Shown: positions 1-8,808 of the stretch, in pieces
How positions within the stretch are numbered: position 1 is the stretch's first letter
Layout of the letters: each line of letters begins with the position of its first letter
DNA from: Nannochloris sp. 'desiccata'
Taxonomy: Eukaryota > Chlorophyta > Trebouxiophyceae > Chlorellales > Chlorellaceae
Assembly: GCA_019044685.2 (NCBI GenBank)
Contig: JAGTXX020000011.1
Location: 2,356,001-2,420,000, forward strand
DNA: 64,000 nt
Direction of reading: 5' to 3'
Notes under the pieces: generated by a model
The model's database searches: none
What the model was told of the DNA's origin: nothing
What the model saw: only the letters and a program-made list of their open reading frames with translations
Position numbers and translations under genes: made by a program

Positions 1-18
1 ACATATTGTATGTTCAAT

Positions 19-629
19 TTAACGAGCCATTGGGTTGGTAGCTACAAAACTAATGGCATCGCTGCAGGACAAGATTTTGTCGGCTTCACTGTCAGGAATT
101 TCAATTGCGAATTCTTCTTCAATTGCCATGACCAACTCCACTGTATCCAAGCTGTCCAGTCCCAAATCCTTCTGGAAAGACGATGTGGGAGCCACCTAAT
201 TATACAAATAAGGAAGAATCGAATTAATAAACAGAGAAAGTGAAAATAATAGACGTTGTGGGAGCATCTCAAATATTTGTGAGGTTTTAAACCCTCTGTT
301 CACACAGAACAATATCTCCCACACAGCTCAGACATGTTATCAGTAGTATGATCAGATAATATACTGTATAACAGAGCCAACCCCTCGCCTAATTAGCTTT
401 GTTTGCTTACCTTTCCTGCATCCACTTTTTCAAAGTTTTTCACGACATTAATAACTCTATCAGTCACGTCCTTCTTGTCGAGATATGATGCATCAGCAGC
501 AAAGAATCGGAGGAACTGAAGGGAGACAGGTGCCATAGCTTCAGACTGCATACCGATGCCTGGTGTGAGGCGGACATTGTTGAGGACGCCTTGCCTGACA
601 GCGGCAAAGGTGCGTTGAAGGAATGCCAT
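19..629 (-). CDS. Mitochondrial acyl carrier protein
   Basis: This gene encodes an acyl carrier protein, which carries acyl chains for mitochondrial fatty-acid synthesis and is also a complex I and Fe-S assembly partner in the family. Two exons are visible: 629-411 and 195-19, joined in phase 0 by an intron with gtaag...ag ends (196-410). The mature domain starts near [11 protein letters not shown], and exon 2 carries the carrier-serine motif [12 protein letters not shown] followed by an acidic helix, as expected for ACP. The first about 40 residues are rich in Arg, Gln and Ala with no acidic residues, like a mitochondrial presequence. I chose the Met at 629 because it begins this presequence; an in-frame Met at 662 would add 11 residues. 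The product is about 131 residues. The family call is firm; mitochondrial rather than plastid targeting is inferred from the presequence. Confidence 0.93.
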
Positions 630-935
630 TTTGTCAAAATGTATTATTATTTGATCAGCCAATGCCTAGGTCTTTACAATAAAAACGATTCTTTCTTTTT
701 TTCATTTTTCCAAACAAAACACGTGTCCCTAAGCGATTTATAGATCGCCTACGCTCCATCAACTCCATAATTTCTTATTTTATGCCGTGTACATCATGAT
801 GGAATGCGGTGCTGGCGATCACAACATCTAAAAGTACCGATCATTAGCATTGATCCCCTCAACAATATTTACAATAACTTGGACTTCAAGTGTCATAATT
901 TCTACGTTTTAGCCATCTAATAGCACACGTTACAA
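630..935. promoter_or_regulatory. Divergent intergenic region, ACP / TM9
   Basis: About 300 bases separate two divergent start codons and must hold both promoters and 5' leaders. I see no ORF, RNA gene or clear motif beyond A/T-rich stretches. Confidence 0.5.
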
Positions 936-2723
936 ATGAAAATGCATAGAAGCACGACAAGGGCCGCAACAATGCGGTTCCTCTATCTAGCTACGTGCAT
1001 CGCTGTCGCCACCGCTTCAAAGCATTACAATACCGGCGACACAGTAGACCTCTATGCCAACGTAGTAGGCCCCTTTGCCAACCCTTCCGAAACCTACCAA
1101 TATTTCACACTACCTATCTGTGCGCCTCACCCAGAAAGTAAAGAAAAGCTTCTAGGACTCGGAGAAGTTCTCGCCGGTCACCGCCTCGTTACCGGTCCTT
1201 ATACGATTAAATTCAGAGAACCTATAGAATCAGCTACTTTATGCGTACGGTATATTGATGAAGAAGATATGGAGACATTGCGTGATGCAGTTATAGAAGA
1301 TTATTACTTTCAATTTGTACTTGACGGAGATTTACCATTATGGGGATTCATCGGTAAAATGGAGCGAATTAAACCAGAATCAAAGAAACGTGACGCCCAT
1401 CGGTTAGTATTATTCACTCATTTACATTTTGATATCATGTATAACGAGGATCGCGTTATTCAAGTTGATGTTTCCACAAATCCTGAAGCGGCAATTGACA
1501 TTTCAAAGCCCTCTGCTCGCTCAGTAGAGTTTACGTATTCTGTTTCTTGGCAGCCAACGGATATCCCCTTTGGTAGGCGTAAAGAGAGATACGAGAAGTA
1601 TAGTTTCTTACCCCAACATGTGGAATTACATTGGTTTAGTATCGCAAACAGTTGCGCTACTGTTGCCGTGCTAACTGGTGTCTTGGCATCCATTCTGTTG
1701 AGAGTGTTGAAGGCAGATGTTCGACGCTATATGGACCCAGAAGCTGCAGAAACAAGCTCAGATGCAGGGTGGAAAATGTTACATGGAGATGTCTTTCGTA
1801 CTCCACCTGCGCCTGGTGTTTTCTCTGCCTGTGTCGGTGCAGGCACTCAGATATTAGTCATCACCAGCGCAATTTTTCTTTTATCACTTGCCGGTCACTA
1901 TCGAGCCTACAACCGCGGTGCTCTACTCGCAAGTTGCGTCATTTTATACGCATTCACAGCAGGGATAGCAGGATATACCAGTGGAAAACTGTTTAGAGCT
2001 CTCGGAGGGGAGGAATGGGCTGGCAATTGTGCGTTTGTTATGCTCTTATTTTGCGGACCGCTGCTTGTGGCGTTTTCAGTTTTGAATTCGATAGCCTGGG
2101 CGTATGGGTCGACTGCAGCACTTCCATTTGGTACAATCGTTATTATCTCATTATTATGGGTTGTAGTGACTGCTCCGTTAACTGTAGCTGGTGCCGCAAT
2201 GGGACGAAGAGGGCCCAATGAGCTTGATGTACCTTGTCGAACTTCCAAGCATGTCAACGGCGTTCCGGACCTGCCTTGGTATCGTGCTGCGTTCCCACAA
2301 ATGCTGGCAGCCGGGTTACTTCCCTTTTCTGCCATCTATATCGAGTTACATTATATTTTCGCCTCTGTATGGGGTCATAAAGTATACACAATATATGCTG
2401 TTTTATTTGTGATCTTCTGCATCTTACTGGTGGTCACCGCTTTTGTCTCAATCGCATTTACCTATTTCCAGTTGGCTGCTGAAGATCATAGATGGTGGTG
2501 GAGATCGTACATATGTGGAGGTGCTACTGGCATGTACATCTACGCCTATGCATTCTATTTCTTCATGTCAAGAAGTAATATGGGTGGCTTACTGCAGACG
2601 TCTTTCTACTTTGGATATAATTTTATGATGTGTTATGCTGTGTTTTTGATGTTGGGGGCTGTAGGATGGACAGCAGCGTACTGGTTTGTTAAATATATGT
2701 ATAGACAAGTGAAAAGTGAATAA
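936..2723 (+). CDS. Transmembrane 9 superfamily protein (nonaspanin, EMP70)
   Basis: This 595-residue single-exon gene matches the TM9SF/EMP70 family, Golgi and endosomal nine-span membrane proteins involved in sorting and adhesion. A signal peptide (LYLATCIAVATAS) is followed by the typical opening HYNTGDTVDLYANVVGPFAN, a lumenal domain of about 220 residues, a first membrane span near residues 237-259, and a C-terminal block of eight hydrophobic segments. Length and order fit the family. The C-terminus ends KSE, reminiscent of but not identical to the K-x-D Golgi-retention signal common in this family. The start at 936 gives a 12-residue leader before a second Met at 972, which would begin the signal peptide more directly; either could be used. 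The gene is divergent from ACP and convergent with the MscL gene. Confidence 0.93.
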   Translation: MKMHRSTTRAATMRFLYLATCIAVATASKHYNTGDTVDLYANVVGPFANPSETYQYFTLPICAPHPESKEKLLGLGEVLAGHRLVTGPYTIKFREPIESATLCVRYIDEEDMETLRDAVIEDYYFQFVLDGDLPLWGFIGKMERIKPESKKRDAHRLVLFTHLHFDIMYNEDRVIQVDVSTNPEAAIDISKPSARSVEFTYSVSWQPTDIPFGRRKERYEKYSFLPQHVELHWFSIANSCATVAVLTGVLASILLRVLKADVRRYMDPEAAETSSDAGWKMLHGDVFRTPPAPGVFSACVGAGTQILVITSAIFLLSLAGHYRAYNRGALLASCVILYAFTAGIAGYTSGKLFRALGGEEWAGNCAFVMLLFCGPLLVAFSVLNSIAWAYGSTAALPFGTIVIISLLWVVVTAPLTVAGAAMGRRGPNELDVPCRTSKHVNGVPDLPWYRAAFPQMLAAGLLPFSAIYIELHYIFASVWGHKVYTIYAVLFVIFCILLVVTAFVSIAFTYFQLAAEDHRWWWRSYICGGATGMYIYAYAFYFFMSRSNMGGLLQTSFYFGYNFMMCYAVFLMLGAVGWTAAYWFVKYMYRQVKSE

Positions 2724-2753
2724 AGGGAGAAGAATCTAATTAGTGAAAAAAAA

Positions 2754-2770
2754 ATATATATATATATATA
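2754..2770. repeat. (AT)n microsatellite in convergent 3' spacer
   Basis: A short uninterrupted AT dinucleotide run lies just after the TM9 stop codon. The whole spacer 2724-2998 between the convergent TM9 and MscL genes is A/T-rich and has no other feature that I can see. Confidence 0.8.
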
Positions 2771-2998
2771 ATTAATCGTTCGTGTTGGTGGCGTTCAACA
2801 CTAATTTTTTTTTGCCCAACTTTTATCGATGAACAAACTTCAACAACAAAACAAAAATTTCAATACGCTTGTGGGGTCAGAAAGACAAATAGGTCATAAT
2901 TAGTCAATTAATAAAGAGAACGAAATAGCGTCAAACAGTGCTTCAGTCAAAGCCAAAAACAAATATAAAGAAAGAAAGAGACTTTTTTCAGGCCTTTT

Positions 2999-3904
2999 TC
3001 AAGCTTCATTCAGTCCAAGCTCCAGATCAATCGTGTCTTCATAAATTTCTTCATCCTCTTCTTGAGTGTTTGTCTTGACCTTTTTGGTAATAACAGGAAT
3101 GTCACTCCCGCATACCTTGCACACCGATGCTTCACAAGGGACATCAAATGAAAGACACATGGGACAGGTCCTTGTCGGCATCAATCGATGCATCATCTTC
3201 AGAAGAGGCATCACCACCAGAAAATACACGACTAAACAAATGATGATAAATGTGATCGCCGCGTTGATAAATTCACCATATGTAAATGTAGAGCCATTGA
3301 CAACAAATACTAAAGATTCTGTTTTATCAGGGTCCCCAATCAAACCGATTAAGGGGGTTACAAAGGAACGGACAAAGGCGTCAATGAGTTCCGTGAAGGC
3401 AGCTCCAAGAACGACGGCGACACAGAGGTCAACGACGTTTCCTCTTAAGATGAAGTCTTTGAGACCTGCGGCATTATTGAGAGAAGAAGAGAGGTGAATT
3501 AGGTGCTTTGGATTTGACGAATGGAGTACAGAATTGGTTCAGGTCAAAGCAAGGTGCTGTCCGTCGCCTTCGGCAACCGTCATTGCTAGATTGGCTAGCG
3601 AAAGCTTATACCAAAAGAGCGAGCTTGGCATGTCGGAGGCGCAGCAATAAATCAATAATATTGTACAGTTATGTTTTCGGTAGATTAAACAGGCATTTCA
3701 ATTAGATATACTTGCTAAACCATCGGTCCTTTGGACAGAGAATACATATGTATTCTTTGACGTTGGCTCGTTTTGCTCTCTATAATCCAATCAGACGGTC
3801 TCCTTACCAGAACATGTGTTTCCGCAGCATCCCAAGAAACACCCGCCGGCATTTTTCATGCCTTTCGTGCCCAATTCAATACTCGCACTAGCACTACTCT
3901 TCAT
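2999..3904 (-). CDS. MscL-like large-conductance mechanosensitive channel with zinc ribbon
   Basis: The gene encodes a homologue of bacterial MscL, the homopentameric channel that opens under membrane tension. Exon 1 (3904-3808) and exon 2 (3465-2999) join in phase 1, giving 187 residues. After the junction the protein reads GLKDFILRGNVVDLCVAVVL, the canonical S1/TM1 region. TM2 lies near residues 98-118 (AAITFIIICLVVYFLVV). The cytosolic end has CPMC at 133-136 and CKVC at 148-151, a zinc-ribbon-like knuckle pair that also occurs, from my knowledge, in some bacterial MscL proteins. The first 33 residues contain a Cys cluster (CFLGCCGNTC at 22-31), unlike a classical transit peptide and possibly an acylation site. 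Exon 2 alone would appear to start at a TTG; the splice-rebuilt ATG is better. Confidence 0.88.
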
Positions 3905-4216
3905 TTTAGATCACTTTTTCTAAGCAAATATTGATATATTTAAACTTGCAAGCGCGGTATACAGAATCTAAGATATATAAAAATTAACAAGTGATAGCCA
4001 ATTTGGCTTGATATCTTTTATAACTTCATATAGAAGCACGGTAGTGGAGATAATTCATTGCACCACGAATTTCAGTTGAGGCTTCCCACCAACGTTGATT
4101 ATTCGAAGAAATTTCGTTCTCAAATAGGCTCTACATCAAATCTAATATAATACATAGTAGGTAGTGAGATATAAGAAGATAAAAGCAGTTACAAGCAAGG
4201 CTTTATCTCTATTTTC
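3905..4216. other. Intergenic region between MscL 5' end and uL24m 3' end
   Basis: This stretch holds the promoter of the MscL gene and the 3' region of the uL24-like gene, both on the minus strand. No ORF or RNA gene is visible. Confidence 0.5.
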
Positions 4217-4965
4217 TTAATAACAACTCGAGGCGAAAGAGCGGTAAGCTCCTGGTGCTTGATACAACGCCCCTCCTTTCCTATGTATAAATTTTGGGAG
4301 CGCTGCTGCAGCTCCAGCATTCGTATTCACTGTCTCGGAATCTAACATCTTCTTTAACGCTGTAGGTAAGTCTCCAGCCGTGTGAGTTTCTTCTCGAACG
4401 GCACCGATTGCAGTGTCCTTTGGGCCTGCCTCTGCTGGTCTAGGCTTTCTCCGTTGTTTAAGAATATCTGGTCTGGGGATAACAGATCCAGATGCTAGTC
4501 TACCGCGTGTCATACGGACCTTTGTGCCGTCTTCTAGATACCTCCAAGTTACTTTTACCGGGGCATTGGTGACGGGGTCAATAACGCTCACGTTGGAGTA
4601 ATGGAGAGGGGATTCAACGCTGACAATACCACCTGGGTTATCCTTGGTTCTTTTGATACTACGCTTGCTCTGCAGACGAGGGGGAATTCAAAGAATAGGG
4701 AGTGAGTTCGAGAGTGGGGTTTCAGGCGGCGGCGCTGGAATTAAAGTATGCTAAAATTTATATTAAGTTGCATTAATTTTGGTGAACTTACCAGATTGAG
4801 ACCTTCTACTACAACTCTAGGGTATTTATCATCTCTAATAACTTTGAGAACTGTGCCAACCTGCCCACGGTCTTTTCCTGCCATGATCATTACTTTATCA
4901 CCTCTCAGGATCCTCCATTTATCCCTCTCAAACATCGATTTAAACACTTTCCGAAGAATTCCCAT
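4217..4965 (-). CDS. Organellar ribosomal protein uL24 (L24), probably mitochondrial
   Basis: A bacterial-type large-subunit ribosomal protein L24, which binds 23S rRNA early in 50S assembly. Exon 1 (4965-4792) and exon 2 (4669-4217) join in phase 0 to give 208 residues. The KOW motif is clear in exon 1: ILRGDKVMIMAGKDRGQVGT, followed by PRVVVEGLNL at the exon end. Exon 2 begins SKRSIKRTKDNPGG and continues VSVESPLHYSNVSVIDPVT, the conserved L24 core (e.g. the HxSNV segment). A long C-terminal extension follows. The N-terminus starts directly with the KOW region after about 16 residues and no long transit peptide, which suggests mitochondrial rather than plastid use; this is an inference. Confidence 0.9.
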
Positions 4966-5498
4966 TATGAACTAGGTTCACTATTTGCTAACTTGTTTGA
5001 ATGTTAAGAATTTAACGAGGCTGCAGAGATGAATGATGGAATATAAAGTTTGTGATTGGAGGCTTGCCGGAGGTGCTCAAATGTTTTCTTAAATTTAGTG
5101 TTGATGCTTTAGTGAAAGGGAGGGCATTAAGAGCTTACTAGAAAACCATTTTTTGACCAGAGTCCAAATTTAAGCACTCTTTAACAATCGAATAAAGTTC
5201 AACCTCTGCAGCGTGAGAAGAACAAATAATAACTCCAAATATTCATACTACGCTTTCCGATACCCCAGCAAGCCATCGCACCTGCCAAGGGACTTGCCGC
5301 TCTTTGAAAGTATAAACGGGTCTCATTTTCACAAGGTGATCTCTAGTCTGAAAGCGCAGTGAGTTATTCTGTAAGGTTACTAGCTCATGGTATATATTGA
5401 TACGGAAGCTATCAAGCGTCTAGATCACCCCTCTGGGCTTCCAGGTGGCAGATTGTTATTTAAACTTCAATTTTTTTTCGACACTTTTAGGAAAGATA
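4966..5498. promoter_or_regulatory. Divergent intergenic region, uL24m / FG-H1-like gene
   Basis: About 530 bases separate divergent start codons. A pyrimidine-rich tract ending in an AG at 5489-5490 sits 8 bases before the downstream ATG and could be a 5'-UTR intron acceptor. No ORF with family resemblance is seen. Confidence 0.45.
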
Positions 5499-7359
5499 AT
5501 GGATCATACAGGCTGGAATAATGTCAGTCAACAGCAAAATCAGGTAAGCATACGCTCGAGCTAAGCGGTCACTCGTTCCTTGCGGCATTACTGTGAAAAC
5601 ACTTCAACCTTTGACAAATGATTATTTGATCTTGCTTTTGCAGGCCCCTCCGGCCCCTCCTGCTCAACAGCCGATGTTTGGCGGTGGACTCTACGGTGCC
5701 CCAGTAGCTCCTCCCCCTTCCGCTACCTTCCCTTTCGGAGCTCCGCCTGCACCTGCTTTTGGGGCCTTCCCTGGTATGGCTCCTCCCCAGCCCCAGCAAG
5801 CTGTCTTTGGAGCTCCCAGCCAGAATACTGAGACTGAAGCTTTCTTGAGTGCCATGTTTGCTTCTCAGCAAGCAGCTGATGTACCCGAAGCAGCAGCTCC
5901 CGCCCCCGCTGTTGAAGAGGAAAAAACCGTCCCTGCCGCCCCTCCTGCAGTAGAAGAGCCAGCAGAAAAGGCGCATGTGTATGAGCCCAAAGCAGAGATG
6001 TTTGCTGACGAAGAGGACGAAAAAAAGAAGGAAGGAGAAGTTCTCCCAGGACGCCCTGCAGCTGAAGAAGAGCCTGTTCAAGAGGCACCTGCTGCTGAGA
6101 CGGCGGTGGCGCCTGCTGCTGCTGCTGCTTCTTTCGATGAGAAGCTGGCAGCGCCCCAGGCTGAACCTGAGCCACAACCTGCTGAACATGTCACAGAAGA
6201 GGCAAAAGAGGAACAGCAACAGCAGCCTGTATTTGGTGGTGCTACCATCACCACGGGCACCGACATACTTCATGTAGAGCAGCCCGAGGAAGCCGAGCCC
6301 GAAATGGCTGTGGAGCCTCCTGCAGCTGCGCCTGAAGAAGAAGAACCGGAGCCTGTCGAAGAAGAGGAGGAGATGGAAGAAGAAGAAGAAGAGGAGGCAG
6401 CACCTCCTCCTCTTGCGGCTCCTCAAGAGGAAGAGGCAAAAGAGGAGGCGCCTGCTATGGAGATGGAAGAGGAGCCTGTCTTTGGTGCTGAGCTTGCTCC
6501 TGAAGGCGAGCAGAAAATGCCTATAACTGCTGCTGAGCCTGTGGTAGCTGCTCCCGATGTAGAAGAAGGAAAAAGACAGGTGCCTGCTGCTGTGATGGAG
6601 GAGGAAGAGGCAGCGCCTGAGATGGAGGCTGAAGCACCTTTGGCTGTAGATTCTAATCAGTCAGAGGAAGAAAACAAAGAGGAGGAGGAAGAGGAGATGG
6701 AAGAAGAGCCTCCTAAACCTGTCGAGAAACAAAAAGAAGAAGAAGAAGATGAGGCGGAGGCTGAAGCTGAAGAGGAAGACAAGGAAGAAGAAGAAGTACA
6801 AAAGAGAACTGCTGGTCCTCGTGGTCGTGCTGCCCCTCGCGCTGGTGCTGCCAAGACAAGCAAAGCTGCCTCGAGTACTAAAACCCCTGCAGCAAAGACT
6901 CCTAAGAAACGAACTACCACTGCCAAAGCAAAGTCTGCTCCTGCTGCTAAAAGGACGACAGCAACGAAGAAGAAACCCGCCCCTGCTGTGAAAAAGCCTG
7001 CCACGAAGAAGACCGCTGCTGCTGCTGCAGCAAAGAAGACGCCGGCCAAGAAAGCTCCTGCTAAAAAAGCCCCCGCCAAGAAGGCTAGCGCTACTTCTGC
7101 AAGCAAAAAGAAGGCTACTGGTGCTGCTGCTGCTGCTGCCACCCCCAAGACAAAGAAAACCACCGCCGCTGCTGTCAAAAAGACTCCGAAGGAAGAAACC
7201 AAGAAAGAAGCTAAAGCCAAGGCAAAAGCATCTAAAACTACGAAAGCTCCTGCAAAGCGTGCCCCTGCTGTGAAGGCTAAGGCGACCAAGGCTTCATCAC
7301 CTCAAAAGGCCGCTGGACGTGCTGGAGCAGCATCAAGTCGCAAAACCAGCAAAAAGTAA
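5499..7359 (+). CDS. FG/Pro-Ala, acidic and histone-H1-like tail protein (unknown)
   Basis: I do not recognise this 586-residue protein. Exon 1 (5499-5543) encodes 15 residues (MDHTGWNNVSQQQNQ); an intron of 100 nt follows (5544-5643), joined in phase 0. Residues about 16-75 are Pro/Ala-rich with FG or YG dipeptides (MFGGGLYGAP, FPFGAP, AFGAF, VFGAP). Residues about 80-400 are strongly acidic, built from loose repeats of Glu runs and PPA/APA linkers with two further PVFGG/PVFGA units. Residues about 401-586 are Lys/Ala/Pro-rich with TPAKKAPAKKAPAKKA repeats, just like a histone H1 C-terminal tail. No globular H1 winged helix is visible. It is probably a disordered nuclear protein, perhaps chromatin-linked or nucleoporin-like; function is not known. 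Confidence 0.8.
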
Positions 7360-8128
7360 ATTTGCTGGTTTCTTCTTATTCTTTCTACAAAGCATGGAAA
7401 TAAAACATATATCCATCTTTTCTTACAAAACCAAATTTTACTTTGCTCAACCTTTTTACTTCCCCGGGTGCACTGCCCTCGCTTTCTTTTTTTTTCTTTT
7501 CTTTTCTTACTATGTTTTCTTTCTGAAAAGAAAGTTTTCCCCCTTTTATAAATACTATCGATATGTTTTGACTTTTTATGACTTTTTCACTACATGACGC
7601 GCATCATCATCACCCTCATTATCGACACTTTATGACCATGCACACTAAAGAAACACCATAATGTACTTAAAGCACTACATATACAAAGACTGTTTTGACT
7701 TTGACGTTTTCCTTTTCTGACTTCATTCAATTCATCCATCCCTCTTTCAGTTACTAACGGTGCACATGGCTTTCACGTTCCCTACCCTTTTTTTCCCTAT
7801 AAAAATATATGTATACTCTTCTAACCAACGCTATTGACTCCATTTTTCTCTTGTTTTTCCCAAAAACCCCAATTCGTACCTTTTTCGGCCTTTCCCTCCG
7901 CTTTTTTTCATCAGTCCCAGGGTTATTCTATAGAAGACTCTTCCCATATATCTCATTTCTTATGATACATATGTATAAACTTACATCACATAGAGTAATC
8001 TTAAAGACAGATGGTATACAACACAAAAAGGCAGACACAACTAAGGAATCGCTCTAGAATTTTTAGTTAAAAAAAAAAAAAAATTCTTCCCTCGTAGGGC
8101 CGCAACAGACACCCTTAAACCAATTTTT
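7360..8128. other. Convergent 3' intergenic region
   Basis: About 770 bases lie between two convergent stop codons. The sequence is T-rich with homopolymer runs (T near 7487-7505, A near 8070-8083). Short open frames here lack any recognisable protein character and I treat them as chance. Confidence 0.5.
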
Positions 8129-8512
8129 CTACCTGCCTCCTCCTTTGGATAACTGACCATGGGTGTCAGCTCTGCGCTGAGTTGACGGCATTTGTTTATT
8201 CGCTTGAGTTGCTGAACCCATGTAATCCATGCCACTTTGAATATCGCTTTTGAGGACTACGTGTTCTCTAGATCTTCGTTGCAACTTTTCCAACTCATGA
8301 GGCTCTACTCCGAGCTCTTCTGCTGTCTTGGGGTTGGTGCGTTCGACATCATGACCTGCTGGTTCGATAGGGAAATGGTGTTCAGGCTCAGTGTGAGCTA
8401 CTTTGCCTTCAGGCACAGGGTCTGTAGTCTGGCCTATGCGAGCTCTTGCCTCGCGAGGGAGGTTGCTGCTTTCGGCAGCCTTGGACAAAGGGTTGGGACG
8501 AGTATCGGCCAT
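8129..8512 (-). CDS. Small hydrophilic protein, unknown
   Basis: This is a 127-residue ORF with a clear ATG at 8512 and TAG stop. The protein is hydrophilic and probably disordered (SKAAESSNLPREARARIGQT, PIEPAGHDVERTNPKTAEEL). It has no membrane segment, no signal peptide and no catalytic motif. The middle reads LGVEPHELEKLQRRSREHVV, a likely short helix. Composition and size recall stress-linked hydrophilic proteins, but I cannot place it in a family. It lies downstream of the AAA ATPase gene on the same strand, about 300 bases away, with no sign of co-transcription. I call it a gene because the frame is clean and its codon choice looks like that of its neighbours. Confidence 0.65.
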   Translation of the reverse strand: MADTRPNPLSKAAESSNLPREARARIGQTTDPVPEGKVAHTEPEHHFPIEPAGHDVERTNPKTAEELGVEPHELEKLQRRSREHVVLKSDIQSGMDYMGSATQANKQMPSTQRRADTHGQLSKGGGR

Positions 8513-8808
8513 AGTGTTTGAAATAATGGTTTGTAAATTATGTTAATACATAGATACACTGCTTGGGGTCAGCGTTTATAGAAAACGTGTTGAATGCATA
8601 CCGAGTTGGTTCCTGCATGGAAGCTGCGTTCACGGATACTCTTGGAGTAATTCTAAAGAGAAAAAACAAGCCACAGCTTCAATTTGGGATTCATTTTGTT
8701 ACAAATCAAGATAATAAGATATCTCTAAAAGCTATTAATTGATTAGAATTAAGAGTTTGGTTCAATTTATTAATTTTAATTTAAATTCATTTCTACCTGT
8801 GTTGTTGG

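Noticed and set aside
6657..7289. Large minus-strand ORF opposite the H1-like tail
   Set aside because: It is the shadow of a GCT/AAG-rich repetitive coding strand, giving a hydrophobic Ala/Val/Phe-rich false protein.
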